DNA of 64,000 nt from Chitinophaga rupis (GCF_900109685.1 NZ_FOBB01000001.1:1178001-1242000), one strand, 5' to 3'; numbered from the stretch's first letter, positions 17,555 to 26,783 are shown. The notes: generated from the letters alone by a model not told the origin. Numbers and translations are program-made.

Positions 17555-18691
17555 ATGATCTCTAAGCTCCCGAACGTAGGCACCACTATATTCACCGTCA
17601 TGTCTGCCCTGGCAGCAGAACACAAGGCCATTAATCTTTCACAGGGTTTCCCGGATTTTGATTGTGACGATACTTTAAAAGAAGTTGTGAATGCTGCCAT
17701 GCAGCAGGGTCATAACCAGTATGCGCCTATGCCCGGTATTATGCCGCTGCGGGAAGCTATTGCAAAAAAAATATACAATTCCTACGCGCAAACCATTAAC
17801 CCGGATACAGAGATCACTATTACACCCGGCGGTACCTATGCCATATTTACAGCCATTGCCACCTGTATACAACCCGGCGATGAGGTGATTATTTTTGAAC
17901 CGGCTTACGATAGCTATATACCAAACGTACTGGTGAATGGCGGTGTACCGGTACTGATACCGCTTACTTTTCCGGAATACCGTATAAACTGGGAGCTGGT
18001 ACGCAGCAAAATAACATCCCGCACCCGCATGATCATGCTGAACACGCCGCACAACCCTACCGGCAGCATACTAACGGAGGCGGATATACGGGAATTGGAA
18101 CAGCTGGTGGCAGCACATAACCTGCTGGTGTTAAGTGATGAAGTATATGAGCACCTTGTTTATGACGGCGGGCAGCATCACAGCATATTAAAATACCCCA
18201 ACCTGTTTAAGAACAGCTTTGTTACTTTTTCTTTTGGTAAAGTATTTCATGTAACCGGCTGGAAAATGGGCTACTGCATAGCCCCCGCCCACCTGATGAA
18301 GGAGTACCGTAAAGTGCACCAGTACCTTTGCTTTTCAGTAAATACCCCCATGCAATATGGGCTGGCTAAATTCCTGGAAACACCGGAACACTACTTATCC
18401 CTGCCTGCCTTTTACCAGGAAAAAAGAGACTACTTTCTGCAGCTAATGGCGGATACTAAATTTACGCCGCTGCCATGTTACGGCAGCTATTTTCAGCTGA
18501 TGCGTTATGACAGGATCTCCGATGAAGGGGATAAAGACCTCACCATTCGTATAACCAAAGAATTTGGCGTAGCCAGCATACCAGTATCTGCCTTTTACCA
18601 GGATGGGCAGGATGATCACGTGATCCGGTTCTGTTTTGCCAAAAAGAAAGCCACGTTAGAGCAGGCGGCGGAAAGACTACGCAAGGTTTAA
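17555..18691 (+). CDS. PLP-dependent class I/II aminotransferase (methionine aminotransferase YbdL-like)
   Basis: A 378-aa fold-type I aminotransferase. SKLPNVGTTIFTVMSALAAEHKAINLSQGFPDFD is the typical start of the KAT/YbdL subgroup, which transaminates methionine and aromatic amino acids. Later motifs are NTPHNPTGSI, LSDEVYEHLVYDG and SFGKVFHVTGWKMGY, whose lysine binds PLP. It is monocistronic, flanked on both sides by AATTACG-type heptamer repeats. The exact amino donor is inferred from family resemblance only. Confidence 0.88.
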   Translation: MISKLPNVGTTIFTVMSALAAEHKAINLSQGFPDFDCDDTLKEVVNAAMQQGHNQYAPMPGIMPLREAIAKKIYNSYAQTINPDTEITITPGGTYAIFTAIATCIQPGDEVIIFEPAYDSYIPNVLVNGGVPVLIPLTFPEYRINWELVRSKITSRTRMIMLNTPHNPTGSILTEADIRELEQLVAAHNLLVLSDEVYEHLVYDGGQHHSILKYPNLFKNSFVTFSFGKVFHVTGWKMGYCIAPAHLMKEYRKVHQYLCFSVNTPMQYGLAKFLETPEHYLSLPAFYQEKRDYFLQLMADTKFTPLPCYGSYFQLMRYDRISDEGDKDLTIRITKEFGVASIPVSAFYQDGQDDHVIRFCFAKKKATLEQAAERLRKV

Positions 18692-18838
18692 TTACGAATT
18701 GGATACTACGCTTGGATATTCTCCATATAACTATCGAATTTACGGATTGGTATTACAAATTGCCGCTTAGTATTTAACAGTGTTCACACTGTTCATACGT
18801 TCTATTCATTTGTAATTCGTAATTGCCAATTCGTAAGT
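18690..18838. repeat. Heptad-phased inverted repeat after the aminotransferase gene
   Basis: The left arm reads AATTACG-AATTGGA-TACTACG starting inside the TAA stop codon. The right arm (18811-18838) reads TGTAATT-CGTAATT-GCCAATT-CGTAAGT, its approximate inverse, and seven-base phasing extends back through TTCACAC-TGTTCAT-ACGTTCT-ATTCATT. The middle is unstructured. It lies in the intergenic space before the carbonic anhydrase terminator. Confidence 0.8.
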
Positions 18839-18871
18839 AAAAAAAAGCCATCTCTTAAAAAAGAGACGGCT
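18836..18871 (-). terminator. Terminator of the sulP-carbonic anhydrase operon
   Basis: On the minus strand AGCCGTCTCTT and AAGAGATGGCT pair across a short loop (one wobble) and are followed by a run of eight T. It lies about 50 bp after the stop of the carbonic anhydrase gene. Confidence 0.85.
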
Positions 18872-18919
18872 GTCCTTTGTATTACGAGCAGTACGAAATG
18901 CTTATGAGTTAAATCCCGG

Positions 18920-19600
18920 TTAGCTTACCGCTAACAGCTCCTGTTCGTACAAACTGTTTGCACCCAGTACCTGGGTATGATCCAGGAAGGTTACAATACC
19001 GGTTTCAACATCGTATAATGCGCCTATTATTCCTACTTCACCATTCAGGATCATTTCCCGAAGTATCATACTTTGCTCCAGCACGGCCTGTACAGAGCGT
19101 TCTGTATGCAGTTTGGTAACAGCATCCACAAAAGCATGATTATGAGAGTTCCGGTTTTCGCGGATGGTTCTTTCCGCGTACACGGCAGGAGTGATCTTGT
19201 TAAGCAGCCCTGTAAGGTTACCCATTTCTACATGATCGCAGGCGCCTTTTATAGCCCCGCATTTGGTATGGCCCAGCACCACAATAAATTTGGAACCGGC
19301 TACTTTACAGGCATATTCCAAGCTACCCAGCACATTATCGGAAATAACAGCACCGGCTAAACGAATGCTGAAAATATCGCCCAGTCCCTGGTCAAAGATC
19401 AGCTCTGCAGAGGTGCGTGAATCCATACAGCTTACGATAGCTGCCATGGGCCACTGGCCATCGGAGGTTTCATTTACCTGTTGTAAATGGTTCCGGTCTA
19501 TCTTCAGGTTATCTACAAAACGGTTGTTCCCCTGTTTAAGCAATTGTAAAGTTTGTTCCGGCGTTAAGTTTGCCTGTGCAGCTTTATTTAAAGTTTTCAT
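18920..19600 (-). CDS. Beta-class carbonic anhydrase
   Basis: Interconverts CO2 and bicarbonate. The zinc ligands of the beta class are present: Cys and Asp in SCMDSRTSAE, and His and Cys in LGHTKCGAIKGA. I place the start at 19600 (MKTLNKAAQANLTPEQ, 226 aa), because the 17 residues before it in the longer frame (from 19651) look like translated leader and the shorter start matches the family. It follows the SulP transporter on the same strand, 60 bp apart, suggesting bicarbonate import linked to hydration balance. Confidence 0.93.
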   Translation of the reverse strand: MKTLNKAAQANLTPEQTLQLLKQGNNRFVDNLKIDRNHLQQVNETSDGQWPMAAIVSCMDSRTSAELIFDQGLGDIFSIRLAGAVISDNVLGSLEYACKVAGSKFIVVLGHTKCGAIKGACDHVEMGNLTGLLNKITPAVYAERTIRENRNSHNHAFVDAVTKLHTERSVQAVLEQSMILREMILNGEVGIIGALYDVETGIVTFLDHTQVLGANSLYEQELLAVS

Positions 19601-19660
19601 TTTAATTTTTTTAATGGTTTGTGAATAAAAGAATTGAAAAACGGAAGGCATGCTTCCCGG

Positions 19661-21316
19661 TTAATTCAGCTCCAGCTCCTTTAACAGCTGTTCATGATTA
19701 CCGGAGGATATTACCTGTACATGCCCGGCCCGCGCGGCCGCATGATGGCCATCCAGCTCCTCGCTGGGTGTGTTGGAGATATTATATACCTCTTTAAAGC
19801 CGGTGAGCACCAGGCTTATATTTTTTTGTACGGCTTTTACATCCCTGAATTCACGGATGGTTTCCAGCACGTCATGATCTATATACACCGTGTTGCTGGC
19901 GTCTATTACCACAGAACTGTTTTCCGGTAAATGATCCAGCGTAAGCAATATGCTGGCTTTATTAAGGAAGGATACTTCCTGTGCCAGCTCCAGGCGAATG
20001 GTATCGCCGGTATGGTATTGCTCTTTACGGAAATAATAGGGGCTTTTCATATTGCCTCTTAAAATGGCAATTACGCTCACGGCCATACCCAGGGCTATAC
20101 CTATCAGCAGATCGGTGAACACAATGGCAACCAGTGTTACCACAAACGGCACCCATTGGTACTTGCCTTTGCTGAACATTTCTTTGAAAATGGAAATCTT
20201 GCACAGCTTGTACCCGGTAACCAGCAGCACGGCCGCCAGGGTGGCCAGCGGTATTTTGTTCAGCACCATGGGTATTAAAGCGGCACAGGTAAGCAGCAAA
20301 AGGCCGTGGGTAATGGCGGACATCCTGGTACGGGCGCCGGCATTAATGTTGGCGGAGGAACGCACAATTACGGAGGTAATGGGCAGGCCGCCAATTAAAC
20401 CGCTTATCATATTACCAATGCCCTGTGCACGCAGCTCACGGTTAGGGTTGGTATGGCGTTTCAGCGGATCCAGCTTATCGGTGGCTTCCACATTCAGCAA
20501 GGTTTCTACAGAAGCTACTATGGCAATAGTAAGCGCCACCACCCATACTTCTTTATTGGCAATTGCGCTAAAATTGGGGAGGGTGAACTGGCCTATAAAC
20601 TGCTGAAAGCTGTCCGCTACCGGTAAATTCACCAGGTGGCTGGGCGAAAGGGCCAGGCTGCTGCCAGTGCTAAGGAAAAGCATATTCAGCAGCACACCGG
20701 TTATTACCGCTACCAGGGCAGATGGTATTGCATTGAGCTTGGGTATTTTGCTCCAGTACAGGATGATCAATATAGATATGATGGTGATAAGGGTAGCGCC
20801 CAGGTGAATATGATTTATACCTGAAAGCAGCGCAGTAAAGCTGTTATCCCCATCTACCTGTATAAAGGTGAAGTCGCCCTCAGAATCTTTATCATACCCA
20901 AAGGCATGCGGTATTTGTTTTAAGATAATAATAAGACCGATGGCGGTAAGCATCCCCTTAATAACATTGGAGGGAAAGTAATTGGCCACGGTACCGGCTT
21001 TTATTAAGCCCAGCCCTAACTGCAGGGCGCCGCCAATGAATACGGATAATAAGAATACATCAAAAGCCCCCAGCTTGGTAATAGCCGTTAATACCACGGC
21101 GGTAAGGCCGGCGGCCGGGCCGCTTACACTTAGCTGGGAACCGCTCAGGGAACCGATAACGAGGCCCCCGATAATGCCGGCTATTAAACCGGAAAACAAA
21201 GGCGCACCTGAAGCCAGGGCTATACCCAGGCAAAGCGGCACTGCTATCAGAAATACTACCAGGCCTGATGAAAGGTCGCTTTTTATATTCGAGAAAAAAG
21301 AAGGTTGCTTGCTCAT
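19661..21316 (-). CDS. SulP-family anion transporter (probable bicarbonate or sulfate uptake)
   Basis: A 551-aa membrane protein with 12-14 helices and the SulP start pattern DLSSGLVVFLIAVPLCLGIALASGAP. Further conserved segments are SGPAAGLTAVV, SVETLLNVEATDKLDP and GLIGGLPITSVIVRSSANINAG. A C-terminal STAS-like domain follows (VSFLNKASILLTLDHLP...VVIDASNTVYIDHDVLE). Members paired with a carbonic anhydrase gene are usually taken to move bicarbonate, as here; sulfate cannot be excluded. It is the first gene of the operon. Confidence 0.9.
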   Translation of the reverse strand: MSKQPSFFSNIKSDLSSGLVVFLIAVPLCLGIALASGAPLFSGLIAGIIGGLVIGSLSGSQLSVSGPAAGLTAVVLTAITKLGAFDVFLLSVFIGGALQLGLGLIKAGTVANYFPSNVIKGMLTAIGLIIILKQIPHAFGYDKDSEGDFTFIQVDGDNSFTALLSGINHIHLGATLITIISILIILYWSKIPKLNAIPSALVAVITGVLLNMLFLSTGSSLALSPSHLVNLPVADSFQQFIGQFTLPNFSAIANKEVWVVALTIAIVASVETLLNVEATDKLDPLKRHTNPNRELRAQGIGNMISGLIGGLPITSVIVRSSANINAGARTRMSAITHGLLLLTCAALIPMVLNKIPLATLAAVLLVTGYKLCKISIFKEMFSKGKYQWVPFVVTLVAIVFTDLLIGIALGMAVSVIAILRGNMKSPYYFRKEQYHTGDTIRLELAQEVSFLNKASILLTLDHLPENSSVVIDASNTVYIDHDVLETIREFRDVKAVQKNISLVLTGFKEVYNISNTPSEELDGHHAAARAGHVQVISSGNHEQLLKELELN

Positions 21317-21510
21317 AATCGCAAAGGGATTTAACTGTTAAGCTTTGTTCACACGACTGAGCTGCGACGACGTTATGTGCGATCTAACACAGGTATAGAC
21401 CTATATACCATGTTAATTCGTACCAGCGCAGTGGAACAGCATGTGAAAATGTAAATACAAGAGGAAAACGCATTACAGGATAGTAAGGCGTAAAAAACCA
21501 TAGGTATCGC

Positions 21511-21798
21511 TTAACAATTGGGTGGGGGAGCGTGAATTTCACGGGCAGGACCAGAAGGAATATCTTCAAAGAGTTGGTACTGCACTATATTAAGGTATAA
21601 CTCAGGAGCAAATTTCAGGGAATCATCAAAATGGTCGTAGTACTTAACTTCTTTGGCCAGCTTCACTATATCTACACAACCATCTACGGGGTGTTCCTCA
21701 ACAATCTGGTTATTAAACAGCAGCTTGCCCATCTCCTTGATCGGGAGCAGTTGGGTACCCATGAGTACCAGGAGGCATATGCTGAGAAATTTCTTCAT
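21511..21798 (-). CDS. Small exported protein of unknown function
   Basis: A 95-aa product with an N-terminal hydrophobic leader (MKKFLSICLLVLMGTQLLPI) and a soluble remainder rich in acidic and aromatic residues, ending in HAPPPNC. The leader lacks a clear lipobox; the only other Cys are in VDGCVD and at the very C-terminus. I recognise no family. Monocistronic, far from its neighbours. Confidence 0.65.
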   Translation of the reverse strand: MKKFLSICLLVLMGTQLLPIKEMGKLLFNNQIVEEHPVDGCVDIVKLAKEVKYYDHFDDSLKFAPELYLNIVQYQLFEDIPSGPAREIHAPPPNC

Positions 21799-21953
21799 GT
21801 TTTAAGATACACTCGGGACAAAAGTAATTAACCAAGTTTATACTTTGAAAATACGACAATTAAAAAAATGTTAAAAGCCCCTGGTCCCTTTTTCATCCCA
21901 ATATATTACCATTCATCACATAAAATCAGCTACTGTTTTTAGTATAGATTTAA

Positions 21954-21980
21954 GTAGATCAGCCACTGTGGCTGATCTAC
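21954..21980. promoter_or_regulatory. Perfect 13-bp inverted repeat upstream of the padR promoter
   Basis: GTAGATCAGCCAC and GTGGCTGATCTAC flank a single T, so the palindrome is exact over 27 bp. It lies about 57 bp before the -33 element of padR. It could be an operator (PadR proteins bind dyad sites and often control themselves) or a hairpin end of an unseen transcript; there is no adjoining T-tract to favour a terminator. Confidence 0.5.
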
Positions 21981-22036
21981 CGGTTTTGATAGGTAATGGT
22001 CTAAACCAATTATTTTGCTTTCTATGGTATTGTGTA

Positions 22037-22066
22037 TTGCATAGTAGTAAATATTCCCTATCTTTG
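22037..22066 (+). promoter_or_regulatory. Promoter of padR-pspC operon
   Basis: TTG (22037-22039), 19-bp spacer and TATCTTTG (22059-22066) match the Bacteroidota consensus exactly. The start codon of padR is at 22095, giving a leader of about 20 bases. Confidence 0.8.
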
Positions 22067-22094
22067 AATTGTAAAGTTAAAAAGCTCACTTGCC

Positions 22095-22433
22095 ATGAAT
22101 ATAGATAACACACAGTCGCAGATGCGGAAGGGAGTGCTGGAGTTCTGCATTCTTTCCGTTATCAAGCAAGGAGAAGCTTATCCTTCAGACATTATTGAAA
22201 AAATGAAAGAGGCGAAGCTGGACATCCTGGAGGGCACCCTGTATCCCTTACTGACCCGTTTGAAAAATGCAGAACTATTAACCTACCGTTGGGTAGAAAG
22301 CAGCTCAGGGCCCCCACGCAAATATTTTTCCATGACCGAAAAGGGAGAGGCCTTTTACCGGGAGCTGGAAACAACGTGGAATGAACTGGCCAATGCGGTC
22401 CATCAGCTCACGCAGAACACTACCATCCTTTAA
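22095..22433 (+). CDS. PadR-family transcriptional regulator
   Basis: A 112-aa winged-helix protein. The family pattern QMRKGVLEFCILSVIKQGEAYPSDIIEKMKEA, then EGTLYPLLTRLKNAELLTYRW and PPRKYFSMTEKGEAFY, is complete; the C-terminal helix for dimers is short (PadR subfamily 2 type). It heads a two-gene unit with the PspC-domain gene 60 bp downstream. In such pairs PadR usually represses the membrane-protein gene; that role is inferred. Confidence 0.92.
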   Translation: MNIDNTQSQMRKGVLEFCILSVIKQGEAYPSDIIEKMKEAKLDILEGTLYPLLTRLKNAELLTYRWVESSSGPPRKYFSMTEKGEAFYRELETTWNELANAVHQLTQNTTIL

Positions 22434-22493
22434 ACATTATATCACCTAAAATCTGTAAAACAGTTCCCGCTGTTGAAAATCAAAACTGTAAAG

Positions 22494-24311
22494 ATGAAAA
22501 AGATTATTAACATAAACCTCGCCAGCCGATTAATACCCATAGAGGATAGCGCCTATGAGATATTAAGGCGATACCTGGATAGCCTGAAGCGCTATTTTGC
22601 CAGGGAGGAAGGGGCCGACGAGATTGTCAGCGACATTGAAAGCCGGATAGCGGAATTATTCCAGGACAAGCTGAAAAAAGGCGCTCATTGCATCACCGAT
22701 GAGGACGTGGAATCCATCAAAACCTCCATGGGTACGCCGGAGCAGTTTGAGGAAGATGCGGCCAAAGAAAGCGCCCAAACCGGCGCGGCGGAACAGGCCA
22801 TCCCACACATTCGCCCGCGTAAACGCCTGTACCGCGACCCGGATAATAAAGTACTGGGTGGCGTATGTAGCGGCCTGGGTGCTTACCTGAATGTAGACCC
22901 CGTGGTATTCCGCATCATCTTTGCCTTGCTGGCTATTGGCGGTTTTGGCAGCGGTATACTGGTATACTTTATATTATGGATAGCCACCCCGGAAGCCAAT
23001 ACGGCAGCTGAAAAGCTGGAAATGCGCGGTGAGCGCGTGGATGTGAACAACATCCGCGCTACAGTGCAGGATGAGATCAACGCCATGAAAAACCAGTTCA
23101 AAAATGTTGGCGACGACATCAAAAATTTTTCGCAGGGCCGCGGAAGGCAGGTTGGTAACGATATTGAGCGGATCTTCCGCAATTTCTTTACCGGTCTGGG
23201 GAAAGTGCTGTTGTTTGTAACCAAAGGGTTCTTTTACTTCCTGGCAGTGGTAATACTGTTTAGCCTTATAATAGCCGGTATTGCTATCGCTGCTTCCTCC
23301 GCGGCCCTCTTCCCACTTAAAAGCCTGTTACTGTCATCCGGCTTCCAGAATATGCTGTTCTGGCCTGCGGTGATCCTGCTGATAGGCATCCCCGTAGTAG
23401 GTCTTATAATATTCCTGACCCGTAAGCTTACCGGCGTAAAACAGACTAACCGGTATGTGGGCTATACCTTAAGCTTTTTGTGGGTGTTAGGCCTGCTGTG
23501 CGGCACCTGGCTGATAGTATCTATTGTAAAGGATTTCCGTACCAGCTTCCGGGAAAAGGAAACTTATCCCCTGGTACAGCCCAGCAAGGGAAAGCTGATC
23601 ATTAAAAAGACAGAAGACCTGGTGGAGATGGATGATGTGGACTTTTTTGAAGGCGGCCTGCGGGTAACCGATGATACCGCCATCATTGACAACATACGTG
23701 TGAAGATTGAAAAGAGCATTACGGACAGCTTCCAGGTGGAAGTGCTCCGCAGCTCCCGCGGCAGAACCGTTTCCCAGGCAAAAGCCCTGGCCCGCGAAAT
23801 CCAGTTCCAGATGAACCAGCAGGATTCTATCCTGTACCTGCCCGCCGGCATCAGCATACCACGTAACTCCCACTTCCGGGAACAGCGTATTACCGTAGTG
23901 GTAAAAGTGCCTATAGGTAAGGATATTGAGGTGGAGAAGGATGCTTACCATCACTACCACTTCATACACGGATGGAATGATAATGACTGGTGGGATGACT
24001 GGGATGATTGGGACCGCGACCATGATGGCCCGGTGGAGCTGAAAATGACCATAGATGGCCTGGATAACATTCACATTGAGAAGAAACCCCGCCACCGCGA
24101 GGAAAGGAGTGGAGATGATTCCCTGCAGGATAACTACCGTTACCAGTCGCCGGAAGAAAAGCAGGATAAGCAGGAAAAGGATCAGAAAGAAGAAAAAACA
24201 AAGGAAAAACCGGTTACCCCTACCGCTGCCAGCATAAATGCAGGCATGGAGGTACCGGCGGTGGAAAGCGCTTCCCTGGTCATTTACAGCGTTTATAACA
24301 TGCTGAAATAA
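22494..24311 (+). CDS. PspC-domain membrane protein with N-terminal HAAS-like region
   Basis: A 605-aa protein when started at ATG 22494 (MKKIININLASRLIPIEDSA); an upstream TTG at 22473 is less likely. The N-terminal ~90 residues (YEILRRYLDSLKRYFAREEG...TDEDVESIKTSMGTPEQF) resemble the HAAS module commonly encoded beside PadR. The PspC domain follows (RLYRDPDNKVLGGVCSGLG...YFILWIATPEA) with its membrane helix. Three more membrane segments and a soluble C-terminal region with a His/Asp/Trp-rich acidic patch (HHYHFIHGWNDNDWWDDWDD) come next. PspC proteins respond to membrane stress. A DEK-rich tail follows. Confidence 0.88.
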   Translation: MKKIININLASRLIPIEDSAYEILRRYLDSLKRYFAREEGADEIVSDIESRIAELFQDKLKKGAHCITDEDVESIKTSMGTPEQFEEDAAKESAQTGAAEQAIPHIRPRKRLYRDPDNKVLGGVCSGLGAYLNVDPVVFRIIFALLAIGGFGSGILVYFILWIATPEANTAAEKLEMRGERVDVNNIRATVQDEINAMKNQFKNVGDDIKNFSQGRGRQVGNDIERIFRNFFTGLGKVLLFVTKGFFYFLAVVILFSLIIAGIAIAASSAALFPLKSLLLSSGFQNMLFWPAVILLIGIPVVGLIIFLTRKLTGVKQTNRYVGYTLSFLWVLGLLCGTWLIVSIVKDFRTSFREKETYPLVQPSKGKLIIKKTEDLVEMDDVDFFEGGLRVTDDTAIIDNIRVKIEKSITDSFQVEVLRSSRGRTVSQAKALAREIQFQMNQQDSILYLPAGISIPRNSHFREQRITVVVKVPIGKDIEVEKDAYHHYHFIHGWNDNDWWDDWDDWDRDHDGPVELKMTIDGLDNIHIEKKPRHREERSGDDSLQDNYRYQSPEEKQDKQEKDQKEEKTKEKPVTPTAASINAGMEVPAVESASLVIYSVYNMLK

Positions 24312-24350
24312 GTTTTTCATTCATCACAATAAGTTCAATAGTTAACGAGA

Positions 24351-24390
24351 AGAAATGAAAACCACGGTATCCACCGTGGTTTCTTCTTTT
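24351..24390 (+). terminator. Terminator of padR-pspC operon
   Basis: ACCACGG (24361-24367) and CCGTGGT (24374-24380) form a stem extended by A/T pairs, followed by TTCTTCTTTT. It lies about 40 bp after the pspC-gene stop codon. Confidence 0.85.
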
Positions 24391-24515
24391 ATAACCGCCT
24401 TTTCATTTGTCCCGGGGAACCTCACCCGTTTCTTCTTTTTTTCCGGATTCGATCATTACCCTCGCTTTTAAATATATAGCTTTGCATATTTGAACTTCGA
24501 TGACAAGGATAAGGA

Positions 24516-26651
24516 ATGCAGGCAACGAAAAACGCAGCAATCAATATTGCGCTGGTAGGAAATCCGAATAGCGGGAAAAGCTCTCTCTTTAATGCATTAA
24601 CGGGTTTAAATCAGAAGGTCAGTAATTTTCCAGGGGTTACGGTTGATAAGAAAACCGGCAGCAGCAGCATATCCAATGCCTTGCATGCCAACATCATAGA
24701 CCTGCCGGGCACCTATAGCCTGTATCCTAAAAGCGCCGATGAATTTGTGACCTATGATGTGCTGGTGAACCCTGCGGGGAAAGACCGGCCTGACATGATC
24801 CTTATTATTGCCGACGCCTCTAACCTGAAACGCAACCTGCTCTTTTGCTCCCAGATCATAGACCTGAAGATCCCGGTTATTATAGCCCTTACCATGATGG
24901 ATATTGCCCGCAAAAAAGGCGTGGAAATAGACCTGAACGGGCTGGAACGTGAGCTGGGCGTGCCGGTGCTGGCCATTAACCCCCGCAAGAATAAAGGTAT
25001 TCCTGAACTGAAGAAGAATATAGACCTGCTGGCCAGGGAGCACTTCCCTGTGCCGGTGCGCGATTTTGTGGACAGCCATATTATGGCGCCTGAAGTAGTG
25101 GACGAGGTTAAAAAATACGTACAGGTGCGCAGCGACTATGCCGCCCTGCACATAGCGGTGAATAGTGATGAGCTTCACTTCCTGAACGGCGGGCAAAAGC
25201 TGGCCATTAAAAATGCCCTGCAAACCCACAAGTTTAATAAAACCAAGGTGCAGGCAGAGGAAATTATGCAGCGCTACGGCCGCATAAAACATATTATGAA
25301 AGCCTCCGTAGTGGAGGCCGACCCTTTGCAGAAACAGCTGCAAACCGAAAAGCTGGATGATATACTGCTGCACCGTTTCTGGGGGTATGTGATATTATTG
25401 GTGGTGCTGTTCTTCCTGTTCCAGAGCATATTCTGGCTGGCCTCTTACCCTATGGACGGTATAGAGGCGGCCTTTGGCTGGTTAGGCGGCAGCCTTTCGG
25501 GCATACTGCCCGACAACCAGTTCAGCGACCTGCTGATCAATGGCGTGGTGGCAGGTATTAGCGGCATAGCCGTTTTTATACCACAGATCATGATCCTGTT
25601 CGGGTTAATAACCCTGCTGGAAGATACGGGCTATATGGCCCGCATCAGCTTTTTAACCGACCGCTTAATGCGGCAGGTGGGGCTGAACGGTAAATCTGTA
25701 ATGCCCCTGATCAGCGGCGTAGCCTGTGCCGTACCTGCTATTATGGCTACCCGCAGTATTGAGAACCGGAAAGAGCGTTTGATAACCATTATGGTAACCC
25801 CTTTAATGAGCTGCTCCGCACGCCTGCCCATTTATACTATTATGATTGCGCTGGTGGTACCTGACCGTAAGGTGCTGGGCTTTTTAAGCCTGCAGGGGTT
25901 AGTGATGATGGGCCTTTACCTGCTGGGCTTTTTTATGGCCCTGGCAATAGCTGCTATCATGAAATGGTTTGTGGCCATTAAGGAAAAGAGCTACTTTATT
26001 ATGGAGCTGCCCGTGTACCGGGCGCCCCGCTGGAAGAACGTAGGCACCACCATGCTGGAAAAGGCCCGCATATTTATTACAGATGCCGGGAAAGTGATTA
26101 TGGTGATATCTGTAATACTCTGGTTCCTGGCCTCCTATGGCCCTGGCAGCAAAATGCAGCCGGTACATGCCAAGTACGAGAAATTAATGGCTGCTAACCC
26201 CAATGATAAAGAGGCGCTGGATAAAGCCTACCAGTCAGAAAAGCTGGCCAATTCCTATGCCGGCATATTGGGCCATGCCATAGAACCCGCGATACGCCCC
26301 CTGGGTTTTGACTGGAAAATAGGCATTGCCCTTATTACCTCTTTTGCTGCCCGCGAAGTATTTGTAGGCACCATGGCTACCCTGTACAGCGTAGGCGAAA
26401 GCCCGGAAGATAATGATGCCACCCTCCGCGAAAAAATGCATGCCGCCGTACGGGCCGATGGCAGCCCGGTATATACCATGGCTACTGGCTTTTCCCTGAT
26501 GCTGTTCTATGCCTTTGCCATGCAGTGTATGAGCACCCTGGCCATTGTAAGAAGGGAAACCAAATCCTGGAAAATGCCGGCCATACAGCTGGTGTATATG
26601 ACCGGGCTGGCGTACATCTGCAGTTTTATAGCTTACCAGATACTGAAGTAG
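24516..26651 (+). CDS. feoB: Ferrous iron transporter FeoB
   Basis: The inner-membrane Fe(II) transporter. The 711-aa product has the N-terminal GTPase domain: G1 GNPNSGKSS (15-23), G2 region NFPGVTVDKK, G3 DLPGTYS, then a helical linker and the membrane domain with paired gate motifs (GYMARISFLTDRLMRQVGLNGKSVMPLISGVACAVPAIMATR; CSARLPIYTIMIAL). Length is normal. A -7-like TAGCTTTG at 24477-24484 lacks a clear -33. No feoA or feoC gene adjoins it. Heptad repeats follow the stop codon. Confidence 0.96.
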   Translation: MQATKNAAINIALVGNPNSGKSSLFNALTGLNQKVSNFPGVTVDKKTGSSSISNALHANIIDLPGTYSLYPKSADEFVTYDVLVNPAGKDRPDMILIIADASNLKRNLLFCSQIIDLKIPVIIALTMMDIARKKGVEIDLNGLERELGVPVLAINPRKNKGIPELKKNIDLLAREHFPVPVRDFVDSHIMAPEVVDEVKKYVQVRSDYAALHIAVNSDELHFLNGGQKLAIKNALQTHKFNKTKVQAEEIMQRYGRIKHIMKASVVEADPLQKQLQTEKLDDILLHRFWGYVILLVVLFFLFQSIFWLASYPMDGIEAAFGWLGGSLSGILPDNQFSDLLINGVVAGISGIAVFIPQIMILFGLITLLEDTGYMARISFLTDRLMRQVGLNGKSVMPLISGVACAVPAIMATRSIENRKERLITIMVTPLMSCSARLPIYTIMIALVVPDRKVLGFLSLQGLVMMGLYLLGFFMALAIAAIMKWFVAIKEKSYFIMELPVYRAPRWKNVGTTMLEKARIFITDAGKVIMVISVILWFLASYGPGSKMQPVHAKYEKLMAANPNDKEALDKAYQSEKLANSYAGILGHAIEPAIRPLGFDWKIGIALITSFAAREVFVGTMATLYSVGESPEDNDATLREKMHAAVRADGSPVYTMATGFSLMLFYAFAMQCMSTLAIVRRETKSWKMPAIQLVYMTGLAYICSFIAYQILK

Positions 26652-26771
26652 GAGTTAAGCTGAATGCTTAACGCAGAACGCTTAACGCTAATGCAATGCA
26701 TACTGCAACAGAATGGCTATGATCAGCGTTCTGCATTAAGCGTTTTGCCCTCGGCGTTTAGCGTAATTAAG
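26652..26771. repeat. Heptad-phased inverted repeat between feoB and the M28 peptidase gene
   Basis: Left arm, 26654-26695: GTTAAGC, TGAATGC, TTAACGC, AGAACGC, TTAACGC, TAATGCA. Right arm, 26725-26766: AGCGTTC, TGCATTA, AGCGTTT, TGCCCTC, GGCGTTT, AGCGTAA. Six heptamers on each side, the right arm an imperfect reverse complement of the left. It starts two bases after the feoB stop codon. Confidence 0.9.
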
Positions 26772-26783
26772 TATCTTGCACGT

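Noticed and set aside
23487..24320. 277-residue antisense frame over the pspC gene
   Set aside because: The plus-strand gene has recognisable PspC and HAAS-like domains; the antisense product is random hydrophobic/His-rich sequence.
24606..25373. 255-residue antisense frame inside feoB
   Set aside because: It lies wholly within a clear feoB gene on the other strand, has no family features and is a codon-bias shadow.
26664..26783. N-terminal extension of the M28 peptidase
   Set aside because: The extension is translated heptad repeat DNA and would precede a normal signal peptide, so the start is at 26784.
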